From Paenibacillus swuensis (GTDB lineage: Bacteria > Bacillota > Bacilli > Paenibacillales > DY6), in NCBI RefSeq assembly GCF_001644605.1, contig NZ_CP011388.1, forward strand, positions 3,004,501-3,068,500: a stretch of DNA of 64,000 bases, given 5' to 3'. The stretch's first letter is position 1; each line of letters begins with the position of its first letter. This document shows positions 36,426 to 45,400 of the stretch, piece after piece. Made by a program: the position numbers and the translations under genes. The notes beneath the pieces are model-generated. The model did not search any database, was not told where the DNA came from, and saw only the letters and a program-made list of their open reading frames with translations.

Positions 36426-38048
36426 TTAAGGCAACATCTTCCGATACTCGCTGGGGCTCATCCCGACTTCGCGCTTGAACGTTTTGTTAAAATGCCGGTA
36501 GTTTTCCATCCCTACCCGTTCGGCAATCTCGAAGGTTTTCAGCGCGGTCGTCTCCAGCAGCGCCTTAGCTTTGTTCATCCGCAGCTGTGTGACGTATTGA
36601 ATGTAGGTGAGACCGCTGAATTTTTTGATCAGATGGCTGAAGTACGGAATGCTGTACCCCGCCCGTGTCGCGGCATCTTCAAGGGAGTAAGGATGGTCTA
36701 AATTAAGCTCGATTTCAGCCAGGATATGAAGCAAATGCGCGTCTTCGAGCTTGGTTTCTTTAATCAGATTTTTTAATTTCACCAGGAACGTTTCCACCGC
36801 TTCATTCACTTGATGAATGGTCTGGGCGGCATCAATCTGTTTAAGAAGCAAACTCGTTTCCAGGGATATTTCTTTGACGATATTTTCCTGAACTTGCTTG
36901 AAAGCGATAAGGGCTTCAACGAAGATACTCTTGATTTGCAAGGGGTCCCACTGCTTCTGTTCGGCTTCCATGACGAGCTGACGCTGACTGGGAGCTCCGC
37001 CGCTTTCCCCGGTAGGATAATGGTACAGCGACATTTGTAATTTCTTCACACGGTCTTTACGAACTTCAGGAGCAATCGGCGTATAGCAGAATAAGTCTTC
37101 ATTCGAGTTCGCGGTCAAGTCCTGATTCTGCTTATAAAAGAAACGGAATTCCGTCCGGTATAAAGCCCGGAGCGAATCCAGCCAAGGCACGGCGGCTCGC
37201 TCGGCATCCATGGTGCGGATCGTCGCGCAGAAGACGTTCTTCTTCAGATAGGTCTGAAAAGCTTGGCGAATCGCGGCGATCAGCTCTCCCTCGGCGGAAG
37301 GTTTCGTTAATGAGCATATGCCGATGAATTTGCCTTTGTCCAGAGCCACAACCTTGGCCGAACCGTATCGTGACAGTAACTCCTGCAGGACATTCACGCC
37401 GGCGAATTGCCAAATGCGAAGCTCTTCGGTTTCCTCCAGCATGAATCGCAGCGAATCCTGATCCAGCTCCACGGCGATCAGCAGCGGCGACTGATTGTCC
37501 GTGTCTACACCGCATTCGGCCAGCCTTTCGAGCCACGGCGCCTCCTTGCCGCGGATCAGATCAAGGAACAGGCTGCGGTCCTGATCGAGCTCGCCGGTAC
37601 GCAGTTGTCTTTCCAGTTCCTGTTGACGCTGTGTACGGGAAGACTCCTTCTTCAGGAGCGAGGCAAGCTCCATTAATCTGCCGATAAACACCTCTTCATT
37701 CAACATGCATTCATCTTTAATTAAATAGGAAGCCGCGCCAAGACGAATCGCTTCCTGCGCGTAGTGAAAATCTTGGTGACAAGTAAGAATAATGACCTGC
37801 GGCATGGGGAGCCGACCCTCGTCCGCGGCTTTACGCAGCTCGCGAATCAGCTCAAGTCCGCCCATAACAGGCATCGTAATATCGGTAATCACGATGTCGG
37901 GCATTTGTTCCAGACAAAGCGCAAGGCCGAGCTTCCCGTTGGACGCCTCCCCGGTAACGCGGAATACTTCCGGGTACTTGCTTACCATACTGTGAAACAG
38001 GAGCCGGATCGGCTTCTCATCTTCAATGATAACGACATCTGCACTCAT
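36426..38048 (-). CDS. YesN-type response regulator, AraC output
   Basis: 540-residue regulator with a receiver domain at 1-125 (acidic pair in IIEDEK, phospho-acceptor D56 in VITDITMP, K in YLIKDE where KP is usual), a middle region, and a C-terminal AraC domain (about 435-540, ending VGMSPSEYRKMLP). It is encoded after its kinase with a 4-nt ATGA overlap. It probably activates the third importer, PL8 and heparinase-type genes through the GANACAC motif (inference). Confidence 0.92.
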   Translation of the reverse strand: MSADVVIIEDEKPIRLLFHSMVSKYPEVFRVTGEASNGKLGLALCLEQMPDIVITDITMPVMGGLELIRELRKAADEGRLPMPQVIILTCHQDFHYAQEAIRLGAASYLIKDECMLNEEVFIGRLMELASLLKKESSRTQRQQELERQLRTGELDQDRSLFLDLIRGKEAPWLERLAECGVDTDNQSPLLIAVELDQDSLRFMLEETEELRIWQFAGVNVLQELLSRYGSAKVVALDKGKFIGICSLTKPSAEGELIAAIRQAFQTYLKKNVFCATIRTMDAERAAVPWLDSLRALYRTEFRFFYKQNQDLTANSNEDLFCYTPIAPEVRKDRVKKLQMSLYHYPTGESGGAPSQRQLVMEAEQKQWDPLQIKSIFVEALIAFKQVQENIVKEISLETSLLLKQIDAAQTIHQVNEAVETFLVKLKNLIKETKLEDAHLLHILAEIELNLDHPYSLEDAATRAGYSIPYFSHLIKKFSGLTYIQYVTQLRMNKAKALLETTALKTFEIAERVGMENYRHFNKTFKREVGMSPSEYRKMLP

Positions 38049-39871
38049 GTTGAGGAAACCTCCTTCTTATGGTGAATACGGTGCAAAGGTAAAATCAGTG
38101 TAATCTGTGTTCCCTGACCGGGTTCGCTTTGAATGTCCATGGAGGCTTCTGAACCATAGAGGAGACGAACACGTTCCGCCACATTCTTCAGACCGATATT
38201 CTCATCTATATCCGGCCGGTTCAGGTACATTCGAAGCTGTTCCAGCTTATCGGCGCTGATGCCCTCACCGTCATCCGAGATGATGAGCTGCACCGTTTGC
38301 CGAACCGGATCCTCCCTGGACATCAGCGTTAACTTGCCTTGCTCCCTTCCTTGCGGGAGAATGCCGTGAAAGAGGGCATTCTCCACCAACGGCTGCAGAA
38401 GCAGCTTGGGAATGCTGATGTCGAGCAAGGATTCATCGACGCTCACTTGCCAAGCCAGCTTGTAGCCGTAACGCAGTTCCATCATGTATAGATAATCGCC
38501 AAGATACGCGATTTCTTTACGCAAAGCCACGGTCTGCTCATAGTTCTCCATGGAGTATCGCAACAAGGCGAACAGTCTGTTCATGAGTTCCTTAAAGTGC
38601 ACCGTGTCGTTCATTAAAGCGTAAGCGCTGACCGTGTTCAGACAATTGTAAAGGAAGTGCGGATTGATCTGGGACTGCAGTGCCCGAATTTCGCTTCGCC
38701 TTTTCATTTCTTCGGTCGTGCGCAGTTCTTCAATCACCGTGTGCAGCTGATGGGTCATGTTGTTAAGAAAGCCGCCTAATTCCCCGATTTCATTGTTGGG
38801 GTAAGTCGGGAAGGACGTTTCCAGATGACCATGTTTAATGTGGGCGATATGCCGTTTCACAGTCTGTAACGGACGATACAGATAGTATCCGAGGCCAATG
38901 ACGCTGACAACGCCGAGCCCTAGCATCATGAACAGCAAGAGCTTCACGCGCGTTTCCATGACCAGGGTCTTAGCTGTGATCTGAGCGATCGGGATTTCCG
39001 ACATGACCAGCCAATTGCCAAACGTCGTAGGACGGTACATGGAAATCATGGAGGCATGGTCCGTGAACTGATCCGGTTTACCTTGAGACTCCCAGCGGGT
39101 GAGTAACGCCTGCGTGCGTTCTTCGAATTCCGTCTTGTCCATGCTATTGGATGTGGCGATCATCTCGCCCGAGTCGGTAATAATCGATACAGATCCTTGA
39201 GGACCCAGGTCAATATGAGAGACAAGCTTCCGCATGGCAAGGTCCGGGATGGTAATAACAAGAACACCGCGGGCTTCGTCATACGAATTATAAGGAACTT
39301 TACGCAAATAAAATGTGTTGCCGTTCAGTAAGGGATTGGCATGATTCTGGCTTTTGTCCAAATACGAATTCGCCAAGCCTTGTTCCATGAAATTCTCCAC
39401 GATACCGCGGAAAGGTGACTGGGCGAGCGGCGTGATATTCTGAAATTTCGTCAAATTCTGCGTGGACCGGGTAGAGGTGAAGATATCGCCGGTAATGTCG
39501 GTGTACAAGCTGAGAAACACACCTAAATCTTCAATAACGGTGGTCTCCGCATCCACCGCGTCCGCGATTCGCCTTTTTTGCTCAATATCGTCGAACTGGG
39601 TTTGCGCTACCTCCATACGGTCGACGAGGGATAAAAGGCTGTTCTGATAACTAAACTGCTTGATGCGGGAAAAGGCGCTGTCCATGCGCTCGCCGACCTG
39701 GGAAACGACCTGATAATTCACTTTATTGACTTCCGCTTCGAGAATGGATTTCGAGGATTGTATCGATAACAGTGCGAGCAGAAAGAGCGGGACGATGCAT
39801 ACCAGAAGCATGATCATGACCGTGCGAACGTAAAAGCTTTTTTTGAGAAACATCCAAAAGGGTGTCTGCAT
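38045..39871 (-). CDS. YesM-type sensor histidine kinase
   Basis: 608-residue membrane kinase. First membrane segment about 14-36, extracellular dCache-like sensor to about residue 295, second membrane segment about 300-322, HAMP, the phospho-acceptor H405 in QINPHFLYN, and an ATPase domain with DDGEGIS. I start at ATG 39871, which has AAGGGAA at good spacing; an in-frame ATG at 39886 lies within that site. Upstream gene of a two-gene operon, divergent from the heparinase-type gene across a 190-nt region with two GANACAC motifs. Confidence 0.92.
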   Translation of the reverse strand: MQTPFWMFLKKSFYVRTVMIMLLVCIVPLFLLALLSIQSSKSILEAEVNKVNYQVVSQVGERMDSAFSRIKQFSYQNSLLSLVDRMEVAQTQFDDIEQKRRIADAVDAETTVIEDLGVFLSLYTDITGDIFTSTRSTQNLTKFQNITPLAQSPFRGIVENFMEQGLANSYLDKSQNHANPLLNGNTFYLRKVPYNSYDEARGVLVITIPDLAMRKLVSHIDLGPQGSVSIITDSGEMIATSNSMDKTEFEERTQALLTRWESQGKPDQFTDHASMISMYRPTTFGNWLVMSEIPIAQITAKTLVMETRVKLLLFMMLGLGVVSVIGLGYYLYRPLQTVKRHIAHIKHGHLETSFPTYPNNEIGELGGFLNNMTHQLHTVIEELRTTEEMKRRSEIRALQSQINPHFLYNCLNTVSAYALMNDTVHFKELMNRLFALLRYSMENYEQTVALRKEIAYLGDYLYMMELRYGYKLAWQVSVDESLLDISIPKLLLQPLVENALFHGILPQGREQGKLTLMSREDPVRQTVQLIISDDGEGISADKLEQLRMYLNRPDIDENIGLKNVAERVRLLYGSEASMDIQSEPGQGTQITLILPLHRIHHKKEVSST

Positions 39872-39977
39872 AGGGTTCCCTTCCATTTCGTCAGGTGGAT
39901 TGACCGGGCTGATTGTCTGTGTTCATGATCTAATTGTAAAGGATTTCACGGCCAGTGAACATGACGGATCCGAGGTG

Positions 39978-40015
39978 AAAAAAAGACACACTTTTTCCGC
40001 TAAAAAAAGATACAC
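39978..40015. promoter_or_regulatory. Paired GANACAC motifs in divergent promoter region
   Basis: AAAAAAAGACACAC (39978-39991) and AAAAAAAGATACAC (40002-40015), a direct repeat with 24-bp spacing between the kinase operon and the heparinase-type gene. Further copies at 32530 and 42271. The spacing of about two helical turns fits an AraC-type dimer. Confidence 0.55.
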
Positions 40016-40059
40016 CGGTTCGGCTTATACTTAAATGGCTAGGGAAGGAGCGAGTGGGT

Positions 40060-42249
40060 GTGAACTATCGACAGCTGCGCAAGGATCATACATTTACGAA
40101 ACCGCTTATAAGTGACGAGGAATTCTTTATGGAGGTGCTTGATTCAGGGAGGCCGGGCCTGGAGGTTGTTCAGGCTTGTATCCAGGAGCAGAATTGGCCG
40201 CGCGCCAGAAGTGCTTATTTGGATTACGTGGAGGCGACGAGCAGGGAAAGGTATTTTTTTGGAAATCAGGATGTGCCGGGGTTGGCCGCGTTTATTCATG
40301 ATCAATACCAACCGGAAGCGTACGAGCCGATCCTCGCTGAAGCCAAACGTGTGGTTGACCTGGATATCCCTCTGTATGGGAGCAAAAGAATGAAGTTCGA
40401 GCCCGGCGCCGTCGATTGGAACGGTTCGTTTCATGATTCTTCCCAGCACCAGTTGTTTCTCACGAGGTTCGGTTATGTGCTGCCGCTTGCCCGCGCTTAT
40501 TTGCTGACGGGGGACGAGGCTTATGCCATGTGCTATAACGATTTAATGGCTTCGTTCATTGCGGAGTGTCCGGTTCCGAAGGACGACACCTTCCTTGTGG
40601 AGCATTGCTCTTGGGAGCCGCTTACGACGGGGATCCGGATGTTCATGTGGCCTGAAGCGTTTATCATCTTTCTGAGTTCGGAATCGTTCCTTCCAGAGGT
40701 GCGGATGACGGTGATTAAGTCGTTTTATGAGCACGCCGACTACATCGCCCGTTATCATACGAAGCACGGCAATCATGCCACGATGCAGCTGCGGGGATTG
40801 TTTTATACGTCTTTGCTGTTTCCTGAGTTTAAGGCTTCGGCGGGGTGGCGCACGTATACGCTAGAGGTATTTCCCGGTTATATTATGCAAAATGTGTACG
40901 AAGACGGCATCCAATTCGAAGCCAGTCCGACGTATCATATGACGGTGCTCCGGGATGTCATGGAGTTCGTCGAGCTGTGCAAGCGGCATAATCTCCGCCA
41001 GGGCGAGGGCTTGGTGATCGTGCTGGAGAAGATGCTGGAAGCGGTCATGCATCTCCGGACACCGGCGGGCGAGCTGCCCCGCTTCGGCGACACGGACGTG
41101 ATCGGCGGCGCGCAGCTGACGTCCGTGATGAGCAACGGCGCGCGTCTGTTCGGCCGCGCCGATTTCAAGGCCTTCGGCGAAGCCAAGCTGCCGGTTCTGA
41201 CCGCCCTGCGGGTCGGTCCGGAGGAAGCGGCGCGCTACGCCGCGATGGAGGCACGGCCGCCGGAGGCGCTGGCGGCCGTGTATGCGCAGGGCGGCTATAT
41301 GCTCGCCCGCGGGGGTTGGGATCCGCAGGCGATGTATGTCGCCATGCGGTCGGGCGGCGGCGTCGGCGGGCATGTGCATGCCGACGCGCTCAGCTTGGTG
41401 ATCAGCGCGTTCGGCCGCGAGCTGCTCGTGGATTCGGGCAAGGGCGTCTATGAATGGGACGCCGTGCGGAAGTACATCATCTCGACCCGCGCGCATAACA
41501 CCGTGGTCGTGGACGGGCAGAACCAGTACGTGCGGAACCTGCACTGGGATTCATCCGTCGGCGCGCCGGCCAAGGTCTGGGACCACAGGAGCAATGAGAG
41601 GTACGAGTTCTTCTTCGCGAGTCATTACGGGTACACGCGGTACGATGATCCGGTCATCCACTCCCGCAAAGTATTGTTCGTCAAGAACCGCTACTGTGTC
41701 GTCATGGATATCATGCAGGCGGAGAAGCCGCATACGTATGAGCTCTATTACCATTTGCCTCCCGGAGACGTTGGAACCAGCGCTTGTTTAAAGCGGATTC
41801 ACACCTTGGCTGAGGGACAGGCTAATGTCATGCTTCTGCGCGCGGATGGAGGAGATCAAGTGAATGCTACGCTGGAGAGCGGGCTGTTCTATTATGATCA
41901 GACGTATTCTCCGAAGCCTGTTGTGAAGTATACGCAGTTGGCCGGACATGCGACATTCGTAACCGTGCTCATTCCTTACGAGGATCGCAAACCGGAGGTC
42001 GCGGAGGTGCGCACGCTGGGAGCGCTTGTGGGCGGAAGAGAGGCTAAGCCATGGGAGGTTACAGCGCTGGAAGTGGAGTTGGACGGTGAAACGGAACGGA
42101 TCTGCGTCAATCACTTATCCGTGAAAGCGGAGAGCTTTCTGGATGCGACCGGGAATCCGGTGGCCGCGGATTTGATCCCGGATAAGAGGGACTCGGTTGA
42201 AGTAGAGTTTGAGGGTATGCGATTTGCTACCGATGTTGTACTTTTGTGA
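40060..42249 (+). CDS. Heparinase II/III-type lyase, cytoplasmic
   Basis: 729-residue protein with an alpha/alpha-toroid N-terminal domain (to about residue 380) and a beta-sandwich C-terminal domain. N238 (GNHATMQLRGL) and Y292 (ASPTYHM) are 54 apart, the same spacing as catalytic N240 and Y294 of Bacteroides heparinase III (PL12). H438 and H440 in GGHVHADALSL supply the sandwich-domain His. It is a candidate eliminase for uronate oligosaccharides, without signal peptide. GTG 40060 has GGAAGGAG at proper spacing; in-frame GTG 40054 is too close. Codons in the middle third are extremely GC-rich compared with both ends. Confidence 0.88.
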   Translation: MNYRQLRKDHTFTKPLISDEEFFMEVLDSGRPGLEVVQACIQEQNWPRARSAYLDYVEATSRERYFFGNQDVPGLAAFIHDQYQPEAYEPILAEAKRVVDLDIPLYGSKRMKFEPGAVDWNGSFHDSSQHQLFLTRFGYVLPLARAYLLTGDEAYAMCYNDLMASFIAECPVPKDDTFLVEHCSWEPLTTGIRMFMWPEAFIIFLSSESFLPEVRMTVIKSFYEHADYIARYHTKHGNHATMQLRGLFYTSLLFPEFKASAGWRTYTLEVFPGYIMQNVYEDGIQFEASPTYHMTVLRDVMEFVELCKRHNLRQGEGLVIVLEKMLEAVMHLRTPAGELPRFGDTDVIGGAQLTSVMSNGARLFGRADFKAFGEAKLPVLTALRVGPEEAARYAAMEARPPEALAAVYAQGGYMLARGGWDPQAMYVAMRSGGGVGGHVHADALSLVISAFGRELLVDSGKGVYEWDAVRKYIISTRAHNTVVVDGQNQYVRNLHWDSSVGAPAKVWDHRSNERYEFFFASHYGYTRYDDPVIHSRKVLFVKNRYCVVMDIMQAEKPHTYELYYHLPPGDVGTSACLKRIHTLAEGQANVMLLRADGGDQVNATLESGLFYYDQTYSPKPVVKYTQLAGHATFVTVLIPYEDRKPEVAEVRTLGALVGGREAKPWEVTALEVELDGETERICVNHLSVKAESFLDATGNPVAADLIPDKRDSVEVEFEGMRFATDVVLL

Positions 42250-42270
42250 TTGACGCGAGTTGAACATGAG

Positions 42271-42282
42271 AAAAAGAAACAC
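42271..42282 (+). promoter_or_regulatory. GANACAC motif, fourth copy
   Basis: AAAAAGAAACAC just after the heparinase-type stop codon, 178 nt before the next start. Shorter A-tract than the other three copies. Confidence 0.35.
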
Positions 42283-42330
42283 ATTACCGTGGAATAAAAC
42301 ATGGGACTCTTCCCGCGCTTAAGATATGCT

Positions 42331-42358
42331 GAACATGCTTAGATCGTTAAGCATGTTC
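42331..42358 (+). terminator. Inverted repeat, possible terminator
   Basis: GAACATGCTTA and TAAGCATGTTC with a 6-nt loop after the heparinase-type gene. No T-run follows (TCATTTCC), so it may be a weak terminator or an operator. Confidence 0.45.
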
Positions 42359-42417
42359 TCATTTCCGGGAAAGAAATGTTCGGATCTCTAATAAGTCGGG
42401 CCAAACGTTTCAAAATG

Positions 42418-42431
42418 TGTAATCGCTTACA
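42418..42431. promoter_or_regulatory. CcpA cre site
   Basis: TGTAATCGCTTACA, a full match to the cre consensus TGNAANCGNWWNCA, ending 28 nt before the GTG start of the first tandem beta-helix gene. Indicates carbon catabolite repression. Confidence 0.75.
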
Positions 42432-42459
42432 AATTTAATCATTATTGGGGGGACGATTT

Positions 42460-45400
42460 GTGATTGTAGTTAAGTCTTATCGGATTTCGTTGGTACTTTG
42501 CGCGCTGCTGGTTATTTCATTATTGTCATTAGCACAACGTGTATTCGCCGAAAACATTCAATATCCGGCGGATGCGGGCGTCATTGATGTAACGAAAGCG
42601 CCGTATCTCGCGGACCCTACCGGGGCCGTGGATGCCACTGCCGCTATACAGAAAGCTATAACCGATGCCCGGGGAAATTTACGGGCCCGGACGATTTATT
42701 TCCCGAACGGGACGTACAAGGTTAGCGATACATTAATTATGGGAACGGATAAGGATGCACACCGAGGGATGATCTTGCAAGGTCAGAGCCGCAACGGCGC
42801 CGTCATCAAGCTTATCAACAACGCGCCCGGATACGGGAATTCCGCACAACCGAAGGTGCTGATTAATTCCAGCCGATCCAAGGATAACTGGGCCAACAGC
42901 AACTTCAATCTCAGCGTCATGAATATGACATTGGATGTTGGCGCGGGCAACCCCGGCGCGGTAGGGCTTGTCTATATCGCATCGAACGAGGGGACAGTTC
43001 GGGACGTACTGATTCAGTCGAGCGATCCTGCCGGAGCGGGTTATATCGGCTTCGATGAATCCCTTGAGAAGATTCCGGGTCCCGCCTTCATTAAACGGCT
43101 GGAGGTTAGGGGCTTCGATTACGGAATCAAGACCGCCTCGCAACAATACAGCACAACCATGGAAGACGTTACGCTGAAACAACAGCATATCGCGGGGATT
43201 TATAATGCTTCCCATACGCTGAACATCCGGAAGCTGAACAGTATTAACTCGGTGCCTGCAATTGTGCAGGCTGAGGATTCCCTTGCGCAGCTGCCCGACG
43301 GGCAATACGCGATGGAAGGACCGGGGATGATTTCCCTGATTGACAGCCAGTTAACCGGCGGATCGTCTGCTGTGCCGGCTGTGGACATTCGCAGCGGCCA
43401 TTTGTTCGCGCGGCAAGTGCTGACATCAGGCTACAAGTCCGTTATCAAGGACCACGGCGTAGAAGTAGCGGCAACAGGTAACGTGGACGAATACGTGACG
43501 GGCGGTATCGTTCACGCGACATCATTTCAGAAGAATTCGCTGAATCTGGAAATCAAAGAGACACCGGAACCGGCGTGGCCCGATCCAGCTACCTGGGTGA
43601 GTGTGCGCACTTACGGCGCGAAGGCGGACAGCCTGACCGATAATACGGCCGCCATTCAGGCCGCGATGAATTCCGGCGCGGAAACCATCTATTTCCCGAA
43701 TACTTCCGCGGATGAAGCTTCGGCTCGCTATAACGTCAGCGATACCATCACCATCCCGGCAAAAGTGAAGCGAATTGTAGGGATGTTTTCAATCCTGACA
43801 CCGACAGGAACGCTGAAAACGACAGTCGGCAAGCCCATGTTCAAGCTGGAGGACGGTCCCCATGAGATCGTGCTTATCGAAGGACTGCGGACAACCGTGA
43901 ATAACGTGCATTCCTATTTTATTGAAAATAAGAGAAACAAAACATTGGTTATGCGCGATATGGCCATCCGGGCTGGATACGCTTACCGGAATTCGGGTAC
44001 GGGAGACCTGTATCTGGAGAATTTCCACACCCTGGCGAATTTCAATCCGCCTATAGCGAATCCTGAGCCCGGTCTAATCTTTAAAAACCAGAATGTTTGG
44101 GCTCGCCAGTTTAATCCGGAAGTTTCCTCGCCGGAAGTGATTAACGAAGGCAGCCGCCTGTGGATTCTCGGGATGAAGACCGAGTACGAAACCACATTGA
44201 TTGAAACCCGGGACAGCGGCAAGACCGAGCTTATCGGCTGTCTGAGCGCGACCGTAAAATCGACGGGGAAAGCGCCGGCTTTCATCACGACGGACAGTGA
44301 ATTCTCCGCGGCGGGTTGTTCGGAGACGCGGAATACGGCGAGCAACGGTGTATTCGAATGGATCGCTCAAGAGAATCGAAACGGTGTGACGCGCAACGTC
44401 TACGCGAATGATGTTCCATTCCACCGCGCTGCGCAGGATCCTTCGGCCAGAGCTTTTGCCATTCCGCTCTATACCGCCTATGGTCCCATGGATATTCTAA
44501 AGGAAATCAAGGTAGACGGTATACCTGTTACATTCAACGGTGAATCCCATCTTACGGTTACTCTGCCTTCGGGCACGACCAACGTTCCGACGGTAGTCGG
44601 CATAGCCGCGGACCCGGCTGCGCAAGTCCATGTTTATCCGGCTGCTTCCGTGCCCGGATTGACGCTCATTTCTGTTCAAGGAACAGGTGCCGATGCAACG
44701 CTCCGCTGGTATCAAGTGAAGTTTGTAACCAAAGACGATGTGTTCGCGACATGGATTGATGAAGCGGATAACGATGATCAAGTCTATTCGAAATCAGCGA
44801 ATATGGTAAATACACCGGTGGACTCCAGACGGGTTTACGGCGATCTGTTCCGTTGGGTGTCAGACGGTAAACAGGCGGGGAACGCCAACCTGGTATATCG
44901 CGCACCCAAAGGTACCATAGAGCGTGTACAGGTGGAGACATACGAGCTGATTAGTTCGGCGGCCGCATCCGGTTTGCGCATGTCCGTTGCCAAAGACGGC
45001 ACATCCTATCAACCGCTGGCTGTCCAAAGAAGGGTGTTGTCCGTTACCGAGGGCATGAGCCGCGTATTGTATACGGCGACTGCGCCATCCGTAACGGAAT
45101 CCACTTATCTCGGTCTAAACTGGTATGCCGAGCAGACGGAGGGTATGCCGAGGATGCAAATCGGCCGCGTCAGCTTCGACTATGACGTCGATGCTGTGGT
45201 GCTGTCGCCTGCGGCGAATCAAGTATACTTGGACCCGGCTCATGTGGATTTCAGCATCTACACGTCCGATTCTTCGGGCATTAAGAACATTGAAATCTAT
45301 GCAGGATCCACTTTGCTGGGTGAGGCGACAAATGCCGGTGACAGTGTTTACAACTTCCGTTGGTCGCAGCCTCCGGGTGGCGATTACAGCTTGCAGGTGA

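Noticed and set aside
40861-41544. 227-codon minus-strand open frame inside the heparinase-type gene
   Set aside because: High GC depletes stop codons in all frames here; the composition (Arg/His/Ala-rich) is that of a shadow frame.
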